From: Bacteroidota bacterium
GTDB taxonomy: Bacteria > Bacteroidota > Bacteroidia > Bacteroidales > F082
NCBI GenBank assembly: GCA_016715945.1
Contig: JADJXJ010000001.1
Coordinates: 310,001-374,000 of the forward strand
Direction of reading: 5' to 3'
Length of the DNA stretch: 64,000 nt
Shown here one piece after another: positions 34,893 to 42,587 of this stretch; position 1 is the stretch's first letter; each line of letters begins with the position of its first letter. A program made the position numbers and the translations under genes. Below the pieces are notes generated by a model, which was not told the DNA's origin, searched no databases, and saw nothing but the letters and a program-made list of their open reading frames with translations.

Positions 34893-36092
34893 ATGCCAAC
34901 GATCTCGCAAAAGGGCCGCCAAATGCCCGAATCGCCCATCCGCAAGCTTGTTCCTTATGCCGAAGCCGCCAAAAAACGCGGCATCAGAGTGTATCACCTC
35001 AACATAGGCCAGCCCGACATCCATACGCCGGAAGTTGCCTTGCAGGCCATCCGCAACTACGATGGCAAGGTGATCGAATACAGCCATTCGGCTGGCATTG
35101 CTTCCTACAGGGCCAAGCTGGCAAGGTATTACGAAAAGCATAACATCTTCGTCAGTCCCGACGAAATCATCATCGGCGCCGGAGCCTCCGAAGCCCTGCT
35201 TTTTGCTTTTCAAACCATCATGGATCCCGGCGACGAAGTCATCATACCCGAACCATTCTACGCCAACTACAACGGCTTTGCCATCAATGCGGGTGTAAAA
35301 GTGATACCTATCCCCTCAGACATTGATTCCGGCTTTGCGCTTCCGCCAATTGCCGACTTCGAGAAGTCGATCACCCCGCGAACCAAGGCCATTCTGGTTT
35401 GTAACCCGAACAATCCCACCGGATACCTCTATTCGGAGGAGGAACTGGAAGTGCTCAGGCAGCTGGTCATCAAATACGACCTGTATCTTATTGCCGATGA
35501 AGTGTACCGTGAGTTTTGCTACGATGGCCACAAACACCATTCCTGCATGCACCTCAAAGGCATTGAGCAGAACGTCATTCTGATCGATTCGGTTTCGAAG
35601 CGCTACAGCGCCTGTGGCGTGCGCGTAGGATGGATGATCTCCAGGAACAAAGAGGTGATGCAGACGGCACTCAAGTTTGCACAGGCCCGCCTCAGTCCGC
35701 CCAGCTTCGGGCAAATAGCCGCCGAAGCCGCCATCGACACGCCGGAGACTTATTTCGAAGAAGTGCTCGAAGAATACCTCCACCGTCGCAACCTCGTAGT
35801 TGAACGTATCAACAAAATGGATGGCGCGTTTTGCCCCAACCCCAAAGGTGCATTTTATGTGGTAGCCCGTTTGCCCATCGACGACAGCGACCGTTTCTGC
35901 CAATGGCTGCTCGAAGATTTCGCCTTCGAAAATCAAACGGTCATGCTGGCACCTGCCAGTGGCTTTTATTCCACCCCCGGTCGCGGAAAGGATGAAGTGC
36001 GCATCAGCTATGTGCTCAATACCACCGACCTGGCAAGGGCAATGGATGCACTGGAACATGCCCTGAAAGTTTATCCCGGAAAGACGAACTGA
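34893..36092 (+). CDS. Class I PLP-dependent aminotransferase (aspartate aminotransferase-like)
   Basis: 399 residues. Fold-type I aminotransferase: VYHLNIGQPDIHTPE, GAGASEALLFAFQ, CNPNNPTGYLYSE, ADEVYREFCYDGH, Schiff-base lysine in IDSVSKRYSACGVRVGW, and the C-terminal substrate arginine in KDEVRISYVLN. It most resembles the aspartate/aromatic aminotransferases of the AspC group; the exact amino donor is not clear. The stop codon (36090-36092) coincides with the left edge of the 295-bp repeat around the insertion sequence, so the gene is intact and only just escaped interruption. Confidence 0.92.
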   Translation: MPTISQKGRQMPESPIRKLVPYAEAAKKRGIRVYHLNIGQPDIHTPEVALQAIRNYDGKVIEYSHSAGIASYRAKLARYYEKHNIFVSPDEIIIGAGASEALLFAFQTIMDPGDEVIIPEPFYANYNGFAINAGVKVIPIPSDIDSGFALPPIADFEKSITPRTKAILVCNPNNPTGYLYSEEELEVLRQLVIKYDLYLIADEVYREFCYDGHKHHSCMHLKGIEQNVILIDSVSKRYSACGVRVGWMISRNKEVMQTALKFAQARLSPPSFGQIAAEAAIDTPETYFEEVLEEYLHRRNLVVERINKMDGAFCPNPKGAFYVVARLPIDDSDRFCQWLLEDFAFENQTVMLAPASGFYSTPGRGKDEVRISYVLNTTDLARAMDALEHALKVYPGKTN

Positions 36093-36385
36093 GGATTGTT
36101 GCCGCTATCGCAATAAGGCAACCCCCGGAACAGAATCAATAAGTCCGTGGTCACTCAGCCATTGCGAACAGGATGGCTGGCAGCATGACCAATATGTATT
36201 CGTGCAATAAACTTTGCTTCCTGGGTTTTGTGGCAAAATCTCATAATTTGCAACCAGGTTGCCGCTTTGCTTTCATCAGTATGCTGAAGTCACTTTAGCC
36301 TCTGGCTATTCCAAACGAACCTGTAAGGAAGTCGGGCATCGTCGCCTGCATAATCTACCCCGATACGTGGTGTAACGATTATTTC
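36091..36385. repeat. Left copy of 295-bp direct repeat flanking the insertion sequence
   Basis: Identical, as far as I can read, to 38037-38331 (constant offset 1,946). The bases just outside differ (T at 36090, G at 38036; C at 36386, A at 38332). Best explained as an unusually long target duplication made by the insertion. It holds the aminotransferase-mpg convergent spacer, including a GTTGCC/GGCAAC stem, and a severed copy of the mpg 3' end. Confidence 0.9.
36290..36385 (-). pseudogene. Severed duplicate of the mpg 3' end
   Basis: 96 bases identical to 38236-38331, encoding the last 31 residues of the 3-methyladenine glycosylase plus its stop codon but no start; the insertion sequence abuts it at 36386. 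A by-product of the target duplication, not a gene. Confidence 0.85.
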
Positions 36386-38036
36386 CTGACTTCCGCAGAC
36401 TTTTTTGAATTTTTGAATTTTGCATTGTAAGTTGTTGTATGTCTGTGTTTTAAAAATTGGGTGTTTGGAATTTTGGGTGTTAATTTGGTTTTTGTTATGA
36501 TATTTGCGGGTGTTTGTCAGGAAGCTAAAGCATAAAAGCGGCAGGATCTATGTACAAGTAGTTGAGAAGCTCAACCGCAAGTATAAAGTTAGGAAGAGTT
36601 TTGGGGCTGCCACTGATGAGGATGCTTTAGAGGCTCTGGTAAGACGGGCTCAACAATGGATTAAAGAGTATCAGTCGTTAGCGGAGTTTGACTTTGACCA
36701 GGAGAGAGCCGTTTATGCGGGTCTGCTCGACGCTATCACATCCCACAAGCTTGTTGGTATCGATCTGATTCTGGGAAAGATATTTGATGAGATTGGTTTT
36801 AATCAGGTCATTGATCCGTTGTTTAAATACTTGGTTTTGTACAGGTTGGTTTATCCCAGGAGTAAATTAAAGACAACAGAATACCTTTACCGGTATGCCC
36901 AGAAATCCATTTCGGAGGACAATATTTATCGATACATGGACAAGCTTTATAACACTCAGAAGGAGCTTGTTCAGCAAATCAGCTATAAGCACACGATGCG
37001 TATACTTGCCCAAAGGGTTCAAGTGGTGTTTTATGATGTAACGACGATTTATTTTGAGACCGACGGTGAAGATGATTTTCGGCGCACGGGATTTTCGAAA
37101 GAAGGAAGGCATCAAAATCCACAAATTGTTTTAGGGCTGCTTGTCGTCAAGGAGGCTATCCTTTGGCTTACGATGTTTTTGATGGAAAAAAATTCGAAGG
37201 GCATACCATGTTACCCGTTATCAATGGGTTCAAGCAAAAGTATAACATCGAAAAACTGACTGTTGTAGCTGATTCAGGTTTGCTGTCGCAATCTAACATT
37301 GAAGAGCTTACAGTCAACGGACATGATTTTATTTTAGGAGCAAGGATCAAAAATGAAGCTCAGTGGATAAAAGAAAAGATCTGCAGCCATACTTTTAATG
37401 ATGGTGACACAATAGTCATTGAGAAAGAAGGGTTCAGGCTTTTAGTCAACTACTCCCATCAAAGAGCAGAAAAGATAAATACAACCGGGAAAAGGGGCTT
37501 AAACGATTAGAAAAAGCAATCAAGACAGGCAGGCTTACAAAAGCAGCTATCAACAATCGAGGCTACAACAAATTCCTGGAAATAGATGGGCAAGTTCAAG
37601 TTCGCATTGATCAGCAAAAGATACAGCAAGACCAAAGATGGGATGGCTTAAAGGGATACTTGACCAATTCTACCCTGCCCAAAGAGGAAATACTTGAAAA
37701 CTACAACCAACTGTGGCTAATTGAGCGTGCTTTCAGAATTGCTAAAACAGATCTGAAAATCAGACCAATCTTCCACTATAAGCAAAGAAGGATTGAAGCA
37801 CACATCTGCCTGAATTTTGTGGCATATAAAGTTTTCAAAGAGCTTGAAAGACAGTTAAAAGAGAAATGTTCAGATCTCTCAGCAGAAAAAGTAATTGAAA
37901 TCGCACAAAGCATTTACGAAATCGAAATTACCACCCCAAAACAAAAAGAAAAAATCAAGAAAATCCTACTGCTGACCGAAGAGCAAATGAAACTGGCCCA
38001 AATCTTTGATATAGGGTGTTAATTTGCGGAAGTCAG
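36386..38036 (+). mobile_element. IS1549/IS1634-like insertion sequence (IS4 superfamily), 1,651 bp
   Basis: Bounded exactly by the two 295-bp direct repeats. Its ends are 12-bp perfect inverted repeats, CTGACTTCCGCA at 36386-36397 and its complement at 38025-38036; one further base on each side also pairs. The inner left end is AT-rich (36400-36500). It carries one transposase reading frame, broken twice. Members of the IS1549/IS1634 branch are known for variable and very long target duplications, up to hundreds of base pairs, which fits the 295-bp flanks. Confidence 0.88.
36504..38022 (+). pseudogene. Frameshifted DDE transposase, IS1549/IS1634 type
   Basis: Three overlapping or adjacent frames together give one transposase of about 500 residues. 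Part 1 (to about 37150) has the N-terminal FVRKLKHKSGRIYVQVVEK and the first acidic residue in VFYDVTTIYFET. Part 2 (about 37152-37470) reads AYDVFDGKKFEGHTMLPVI and the second Asp in VVADSGLLSQ. Part 3 (about 37475-38022) holds the glutamate region YNQLWLIERAFRIAKTDLK, an IS4-type Y-(2)x-(3)E-(6)K signature with Leu at the Arg position. Each break is mended by adding one base: a G near 37153 (restoring KEGYPLAYD) and an A near 37473 (restoring AEKDKYNREKGLK). The start is probably GTG at 36510 or TTG at 36504. Probably inactive unless the shifts are sequencing errors. Confidence 0.85.
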
Positions 38037-38331
38037 GAGGATTGTTGCCGCTATCGCAATAAGGCAACCCCCGGAACAGAATCAATAAGTCCGTGGTCAC
38101 TCAGCCATTGCGAACAGGATGGCTGGCAGCATGACCAATATGTATTCGTGCAATAAACTTTGCTTCCTGGGTTTTGTGGCAAAATCTCATAATTTGCAAC
38201 CAGGTTGCCGCTTTGCTTTCATCAGTATGCTGAAGTCACTTTAGCCTCTGGCTATTCCAAACGAACCTGTAAGGAAGTCGGGCATCGTCGCCTGCATAAT
38301 CTACCCCGATACGTGGTGTAACGATTATTTC
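38037..38331. repeat. Right copy of 295-bp direct repeat flanking the insertion sequence
   Basis: Identical to 36091-36385. This copy supplies the 3' end (38236-38331) of the functional mpg gene, so the insertion duplicated rather than destroyed it. Confidence 0.9.
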
Positions 38332-38838
38332 ATCGGGTTCAGGATGAAAGTGTTTTGATATCCCGATAAGTGTGCCGTCGAGTGGCTGTGCATTGTGCAT
38401 GCGACTGATACCCAGTGCGATGCTGAGTTTGCCTGGTCCGTCGGCCAGCCCGTTTTTTTGATTTTTACCCCTGCGATGCATCATCACATCCAGGCCTTCC
38501 AACGGATGCACGGCTCTGATGAGTACCGCGTTGGGCACGCCCTGCGGACCGGTTACGACATTGAACAACTCGTACATGCCGTAGCACAGATACACATAGG
38601 CGCATCCGCCTTCTTCGTACATGGTTTTGGTGCGTGGAGTAAACCGGCCTCCAAAAGCGTGCGATGCCCGGTCGTTTATGCCGGCGTAGGCTTCGGTTTC
38701 GACGATAATGCCCGAGGTCAGGATACCGTCAACCTTGCTGAAAAGTCTGCATCCGAGCAACATGCGTGCCTGATGCACCACGTCGTCCGATAAATAAAAA
38801 CTTTTGTCGAGCAATATGCCCGGCTGCGCCAGATGCAT
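38236..38838 (-). CDS. mpg: DNA-3-methyladenine glycosylase (AAG/MPG family)
   Basis: 200 residues, normal length. Removes alkylated purines and hypoxanthine from DNA in base excision repair. Family motifs: ARMLLGCRLF, IIVETEAYAGINDRASHAFG with the catalytic Glu, YVYLCYGMYELFNVV with the intercalating Tyr region, AVLIRAVHPLEGL, and GPGKLSIALGI. The last 31 codons lie inside the right copy of the 295-bp repeat. The gene begins 3 bases after the symporter gene and is probably cotranscribed with it. Confidence 0.95.
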   Translation of the reverse strand: MHLAQPGILLDKSFYLSDDVVHQARMLLGCRLFSKVDGILTSGIIVETEAYAGINDRASHAFGGRFTPRTKTMYEEGGCAYVYLCYGMYELFNVVTGPQGVPNAVLIRAVHPLEGLDVMMHRRGKNQKNGLADGPGKLSIALGISRMHNAQPLDGTLIGISKHFHPEPDEIIVTPRIGVDYAGDDARLPYRFVWNSQRLK

Positions 38839-38841
38839 CTT

Positions 38842-40293
38842 CTACTGTGGTTTGGGCAACAAAAGGGCGCTGAGCACGCCAACACTCAGGGTGAATACAA
38901 AATTCACCAAATGGGCAGTGAGCAAGGTGTCCAACCCCGAGCTGATCCAGATGATTGTAAAGGCAAGACCGCTGACGATGGTCACCAGCGCAGCCAGCCC
39001 GTGATAGCGTTTCCAGAAAAACGACAGCAGCACCACCACCGAAAATGTGGCGCCTATGCCTGCCCACACATAGCTGACGATGGAAAAGATTAGTTTCGAT
39101 TGAATGGTATAAGCCACCACAAGCGCTACAGCAGCCAGGGTCAGGGTGGTCAGCCGGTTGATAGCCAGTCCGTTGCTGATGTTAATGCCTCGCTTGTGGA
39201 GGGCAGGTTTGAGGATGTTTTCCGAAAACTCGGTGGCGCTGAGCACCAGCAGCGAATCGGCGGTGGAAATCATGGCAGCCACCGCGCCGGTGATCAGCAG
39301 GGCTGCAATGGCAGGGGGAAAAATCTTCAGCATCACAGCGGGCATCACCATTTCGCGGTCGTGCAGCGTGTCAGGTCCGAAAATGGCCAAACCGATCCAT
39401 CCCAGCATAAGGGCGCCAATGTAGGCCACTATCGTCCAGGCGATACCGATATTGCGGGCGCGTATGGCCTGATTGCGGTCGGAGATGGCCATAAAACGCA
39501 TGCTCAGCTGGGGTTGCCCGCCCAGATAGCCGAAAAACCAGCTGAACCCTCCGACAATGACAAGGCCGGCGGCAAATCCTTCGGCTCCGCCTGTGAGCGA
39601 GGTATATTGCGGACCGGCAAGCTCTAGGGCTTCCATCATGCCGCCGGCAAAGGTTTCGGGGTGACGGCTCAGGTAGATTAGTCCGGTGATCGGCCCCGCC
39701 ACCAGGGCAACAATCATAATCATGGCCTGAATGACATCGGTATAGACCACACTCCGGAACCCTCCATAAATGGTATATGGAACGATGATGGCAGCGGTGA
39801 TCAACATCCCCCAGCGGGCTTCGAGGCCAAACATGGTGAAAAGAGTTTTGCCTCCACCCAGGAATTGCGCACCTACATAGAAAAAGAAGAAAAAGACAAT
39901 GGCGGCTGCCGAGACCAGTTTGATGTGCGGGGCCATGTTGCCAAAACGTACGGCCAGAAACTCCGAGAAGGTTATCGAACTGCTTTGGTCGGCCGCTTCA
40001 CGGATCCGCCACGCCAGCAGCCACCAGGCAGTGATGATGCCGGCAACGCAACCCAGGGCTGTCCATATTTCGGCGAGCCCCAGCGCATAGGCCGCTCCGG
40101 GCAGGCCCAGCAAAGCCCAGCTGCTTTCGCCTGTGGCCCGCTCCGAGAGCGCAGCCACCCAGCCCGGCAAACGCCGCCCTGCAATGGTGTAATCCCCGGT
40201 GGTTTTTACCTTGCGACCCTGCCACACGCCCCAGGCAATCAATATGCCCAGATAAGCAAGCATCACCACAAGAAGTTGTGTCTGTTGTGCCAT
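38842..40293 (-). CDS. Sodium/proline-type symporter (SSS family)
   Basis: 483 residues, about 13 spans. Motifs GDYTIAGRRLPGWVAALSER, ATGESSWALLGLPGAAYALG, GGFSWFFGYLGGQPQLSMRF and AAMISTADSLLVLSATEFSE match PutP-like sodium/proline symporters, including the conserved Ser of the sodium site in ISTADSLL. Imports proline or a related amino acid with sodium. Followed after 3 bases by mpg; divergent from the DUF1858 gene. Proline as substrate is likely but not certain. Confidence 0.9.
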   Translation of the reverse strand: MAQQTQLLVVMLAYLGILIAWGVWQGRKVKTTGDYTIAGRRLPGWVAALSERATGESSWALLGLPGAAYALGLAEIWTALGCVAGIITAWWLLAWRIREAADQSSSITFSEFLAVRFGNMAPHIKLVSAAAIVFFFFFYVGAQFLGGGKTLFTMFGLEARWGMLITAAIIVPYTIYGGFRSVVYTDVIQAMIMIVALVAGPITGLIYLSRHPETFAGGMMEALELAGPQYTSLTGGAEGFAAGLVIVGGFSWFFGYLGGQPQLSMRFMAISDRNQAIRARNIGIAWTIVAYIGALMLGWIGLAIFGPDTLHDREMVMPAVMLKIFPPAIAALLITGAVAAMISTADSLLVLSATEFSENILKPALHKRGINISNGLAINRLTTLTLAAVALVVAYTIQSKLIFSIVSYVWAGIGATFSVVVLLSFFWKRYHGLAALVTIVSGLAFTIIWISSGLDTLLTAHLVNFVFTLSVGVLSALLLPKPQ

Positions 40294-40406
40294 AAGCCGT
40301 TTTGTCAGTTTCTTTGGCTGACGAAAGTATAAAAAACCCCAAATTTTCCCAACTTGTCAGCCATTGCCTAAAGGCAGGATTTTTGATTAAATCCGGAAAA
40401 AAAGCC

Positions 40407-40664
40407 ATGATCCGTCCCGATATCGAAATTGAAGAACTGGTGCGCGTCTATCCGTACTCGGTGCGCTACCTCATGCAGCAGGGCATCAAATGCATTGCCT
40501 GCGGCGAACCCATCTGGGGCACCCTCGAAGAAGCAGCCCGCGAAAAAGGCTATGGTGATGCCGACATCGCGCGCTTTGTCAGCGAATTGAACCAGCTTGC
40601 AGGCTCTCAGGAAACATCTGAACAGGCGGATAAGCAGATAAGCATCGACCCGCTGGATGTATGA
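40407..40664 (+). CDS. DUF1858 small CxxC protein
   Basis: About 85 residues from the ATG at 40407; an upstream in-frame start (40302) gives an N-terminus that does not fit the family. IEIEELVRVYPYSVRYLMQQ followed by GIKCIACGEPIWGTLEEAAR is the DUF1858 (hybrid-cluster-protein-associated) domain, with a redox-type CIAC pair at about residues 29-32. The tail after residue 65 is acidic and probably disordered. Function unknown; relatives are often linked to anaerobic redox proteins, but none is next to it here. It converges with pdxH (4-base gap). Confidence 0.85.
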   Translation: MIRPDIEIEELVRVYPYSVRYLMQQGIKCIACGEPIWGTLEEAAREKGYGDADIARFVSELNQLAGSQETSEQADKQISIDPLDV

Positions 40665-40668
40665 TGAG

Positions 40669-41301
40669 CTAAGGAGCCAGCCGTGTGCGTTTCCATTGGC
40701 CGAGGTCGTTGACTTCGTACAACATCCTGTCGTGCAGTCTGTTGGCTCGCCCTTGCCAAAACTCTATGCGTCGGGGTTTCAATAGGTAGCCCCCCCAGTA
40801 ATCGGGCATGTCCAATGGTTTGCCTGACTTAAGGTAATCGTCGGCCTGGGCTTCAAGCTCCAGTCGTGAAGCTATGGCCGTGCTTTGCGGCGAAACGATA
40901 GCGCTTAGCCGGCTGCCATCGGGCCGGCTGACGAAGTAAGCCCGCGATTGTTCCCGGGAAACCTTTTCGGTTATCCCCTCGATGCGCACTTGTCGCTCCA
41001 GCTCTGGCCAATAGAACAACATGGCTGCAAGCGGGTTGGCGGCGAGTTCTTTCCCTTTCCGGCTTTCATAATTTGTGTAAAACACAAATCCCTCTGAGCC
41101 AAATTCTTTCAACAGAACCACCCTGGCCGAAGGCTGATTGCCTGAAGCAGTGGCCAGCACCACCGCATTGGCTTCGTGGGCATGGGTGGCCACGGCTTCT
41201 TCAAACCACTGGCTGAATAAAACCAGCGGATCATCGGGCAAACCTGCATCGTCGAGCTCGCCTTTGACATATTGTTTACGCATCCGGTGCAACTTCATCA
41301 T
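40669..41301 (-). CDS. pdxH: Pyridoxamine 5'-phosphate oxidase
   Basis: 210 residues. FMN enzyme that oxidises pyridoxamine or pyridoxine 5'-phosphate to pyridoxal phosphate. Family motifs: DPLVLFSQWFEEAV, ARVVLLKEFGSEGFVFYTNY, SRKGKELAANPLAAMLFYWP, RPDGSRLSAIVSPQS and the C-terminal signature region RIEFWQGRANRLHDRMLY. The start is 41301 or the next ATG at 41298. A perfect TAATTTTG core lies at 41320-41327. The PLP it makes would serve the several aminotransferases in this window. Confidence 0.96.
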   Translation of the reverse strand: MMKLHRMRKQYVKGELDDAGLPDDPLVLFSQWFEEAVATHAHEANAVVLATASGNQPSARVVLLKEFGSEGFVFYTNYESRKGKELAANPLAAMLFYWPELERQVRIEGITEKVSREQSRAYFVSRPDGSRLSAIVSPQSTAIASRLELEAQADDYLKSGKPLDMPDYWGGYLLKPRRIEFWQGRANRLHDRMLYEVNDLGQWKRTRLAP

Positions 41302-41319
41302 CTATTGTTTTAAAGACTG

Positions 41320-41327
41320 CAAAATTA
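41320..41327 (-). promoter_or_regulatory. -7 promoter element TAATTTTG of pdxH
   Basis: Perfect minus-strand TAnnTTTG core 18 bases before the pdxH ATG. Confidence 0.45.
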
Positions 41328-41355
41328 ATTAACTTGGTAGCCTTGTTGCGATCTT

Positions 41356-42582
41356 ATGAAACTCCGGCTTTTCGAACGCAGAACCATTTACTGGCCAACA
41401 ACAACGGGATGGCTTGTGCTGTTCATCCTTTTAGCCTTTTTATTCTGGCTGCAACTAAAATCCATCTATCCCTTTCTGGCAAAGCCACACAAACCTGTGT
41501 CGGATATCCTTGTGGTCGAGGGGTGGCTCCCCGACAACGGATTGCGCGAGGCCATGGAGTATTACCGGGCCAACGGATACAAAAAAATGATCATCACCGG
41601 AATACCCATCACGCAATGGACTTATTCGTCCCCGCATACCAATATGGCGGATGCCTCGGCAGAGACGATGCGGCGCATGATGTTTCGCGATACGATCTAC
41701 ACCGTCAGCATTCCCTCAACCATCTACCGCGACCGTACCTATGCCACTGCGGTGGCGCTGAAAATGCGTTTCGAGGACTGGGGCTTGCCTCCCGGACAAT
41801 CCTTCGACCTCTACAGCATGGGCGCCCATGCCCGCCGCTCCTGGAATATGTTTCGAAAGGCGTTCAAAGGCACAAAAATCGGGCTGCTGGTAGCCACCGA
41901 TCGCACTTTCGACCCCGAAACATGGTACAAAACCAGCCGGGGATTTCGCACCGTCTTTTCCGAATGGATCAGCTACTGGTACACCACATTTGCTTTCTTT
42001 CCTGATGAGGAGCACTACCGGAACCAGATCATTCTCGGGCGATACATTGATGAAATTATCACCCAAAGGCTTAGAAAAGACAATGAATTCGCCGACCCTG
42101 AAAAATCGCCCTTGCCTCCCGATCTGGTGCCAAAATTTGAGGGCCTGGATTATTTCTATCCCGATATCAACTACAGGATCAGGGCAGCCTTCACCACCGA
42201 TACTTCAGAAGCGCCTTTTCGCATGCCTACAACCACCAGCCGTTTGCCACTCTACAGGAAGTATGGCTACATCTATTTTTCCATTGGCGATACTTCGTTG
42301 AGGCTCACTGCCTTCCAAAACTTCGACTACCTGCAGGCCAATCCCGGGTACCGGAAGCTATTTGTGCCATTCAAAGATTTCACCAACGGCGAAGAAACCT
42401 ATGGCGGAGGCCGGTACCTGGATGTGGATATGCCTGAAGGCGACAGCCTGACCATCGATTTCAACCTGGCCTACAATCCATACTGTGCCTACAGCGACCG
42501 CTGGTCGTGCCCGATTCCTCCCGATGAAAACCGCCTTGAAGTGCACATCAGGGCGGGGGAGAAAAACTTTAGCCTAAAATAG
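41356..42582 (+). CDS. DUF218 (YdcF/SanA-like) domain fused to DUF1684 domain, membrane anchored
   Basis: 408 residues. One membrane span near the N-terminus (about 17-36), then a YdcF/SanA-like domain (about 45-215: SDILVVEGWLPDNGLREAM, YRANGYKKMIITG, YSMGAHARRSWNMFRKAF), and a C-terminal DUF1684 domain (about 315-408) with the family core FVPFKDFTNGEETYGGGRYL, NLAYNPYCAYSDRWSCPIPP and ENRLEVHIRAGEK. Neither domain has a settled function; SanA-like proteins are tied to envelope integrity. First gene of a three-gene operon: the histidine kinase starts 5 bases after its stop. Confidence 0.82.
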   Translation: MKLRLFERRTIYWPTTTGWLVLFILLAFLFWLQLKSIYPFLAKPHKPVSDILVVEGWLPDNGLREAMEYYRANGYKKMIITGIPITQWTYSSPHTNMADASAETMRRMMFRDTIYTVSIPSTIYRDRTYATAVALKMRFEDWGLPPGQSFDLYSMGAHARRSWNMFRKAFKGTKIGLLVATDRTFDPETWYKTSRGFRTVFSEWISYWYTTFAFFPDEEHYRNQIILGRYIDEIITQRLRKDNEFADPEKSPLPPDLVPKFEGLDYFYPDINYRIRAAFTTDTSEAPFRMPTTTSRLPLYRKYGYIYFSIGDTSLRLTAFQNFDYLQANPGYRKLFVPFKDFTNGEETYGGGRYLDVDMPEGDSLTIDFNLAYNPYCAYSDRWSCPIPPDENRLEVHIRAGEKNFSLK

Positions 42583-42587
42583 CCCCC

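Noticed and set aside
37163..38022. Separate small genes inside the insertion sequence
   Set aside because: The two downstream frames continue the transposase when one base is added at each break, so they are pieces of one pseudogene.
36091..38331. The 295-bp repeats as very long ends of a larger transposon
   Set aside because: The repeats are direct, contain the real mpg 3' end and aminotransferase spacer, and the element has its own short inverted ends inside them. Target duplication is simpler.
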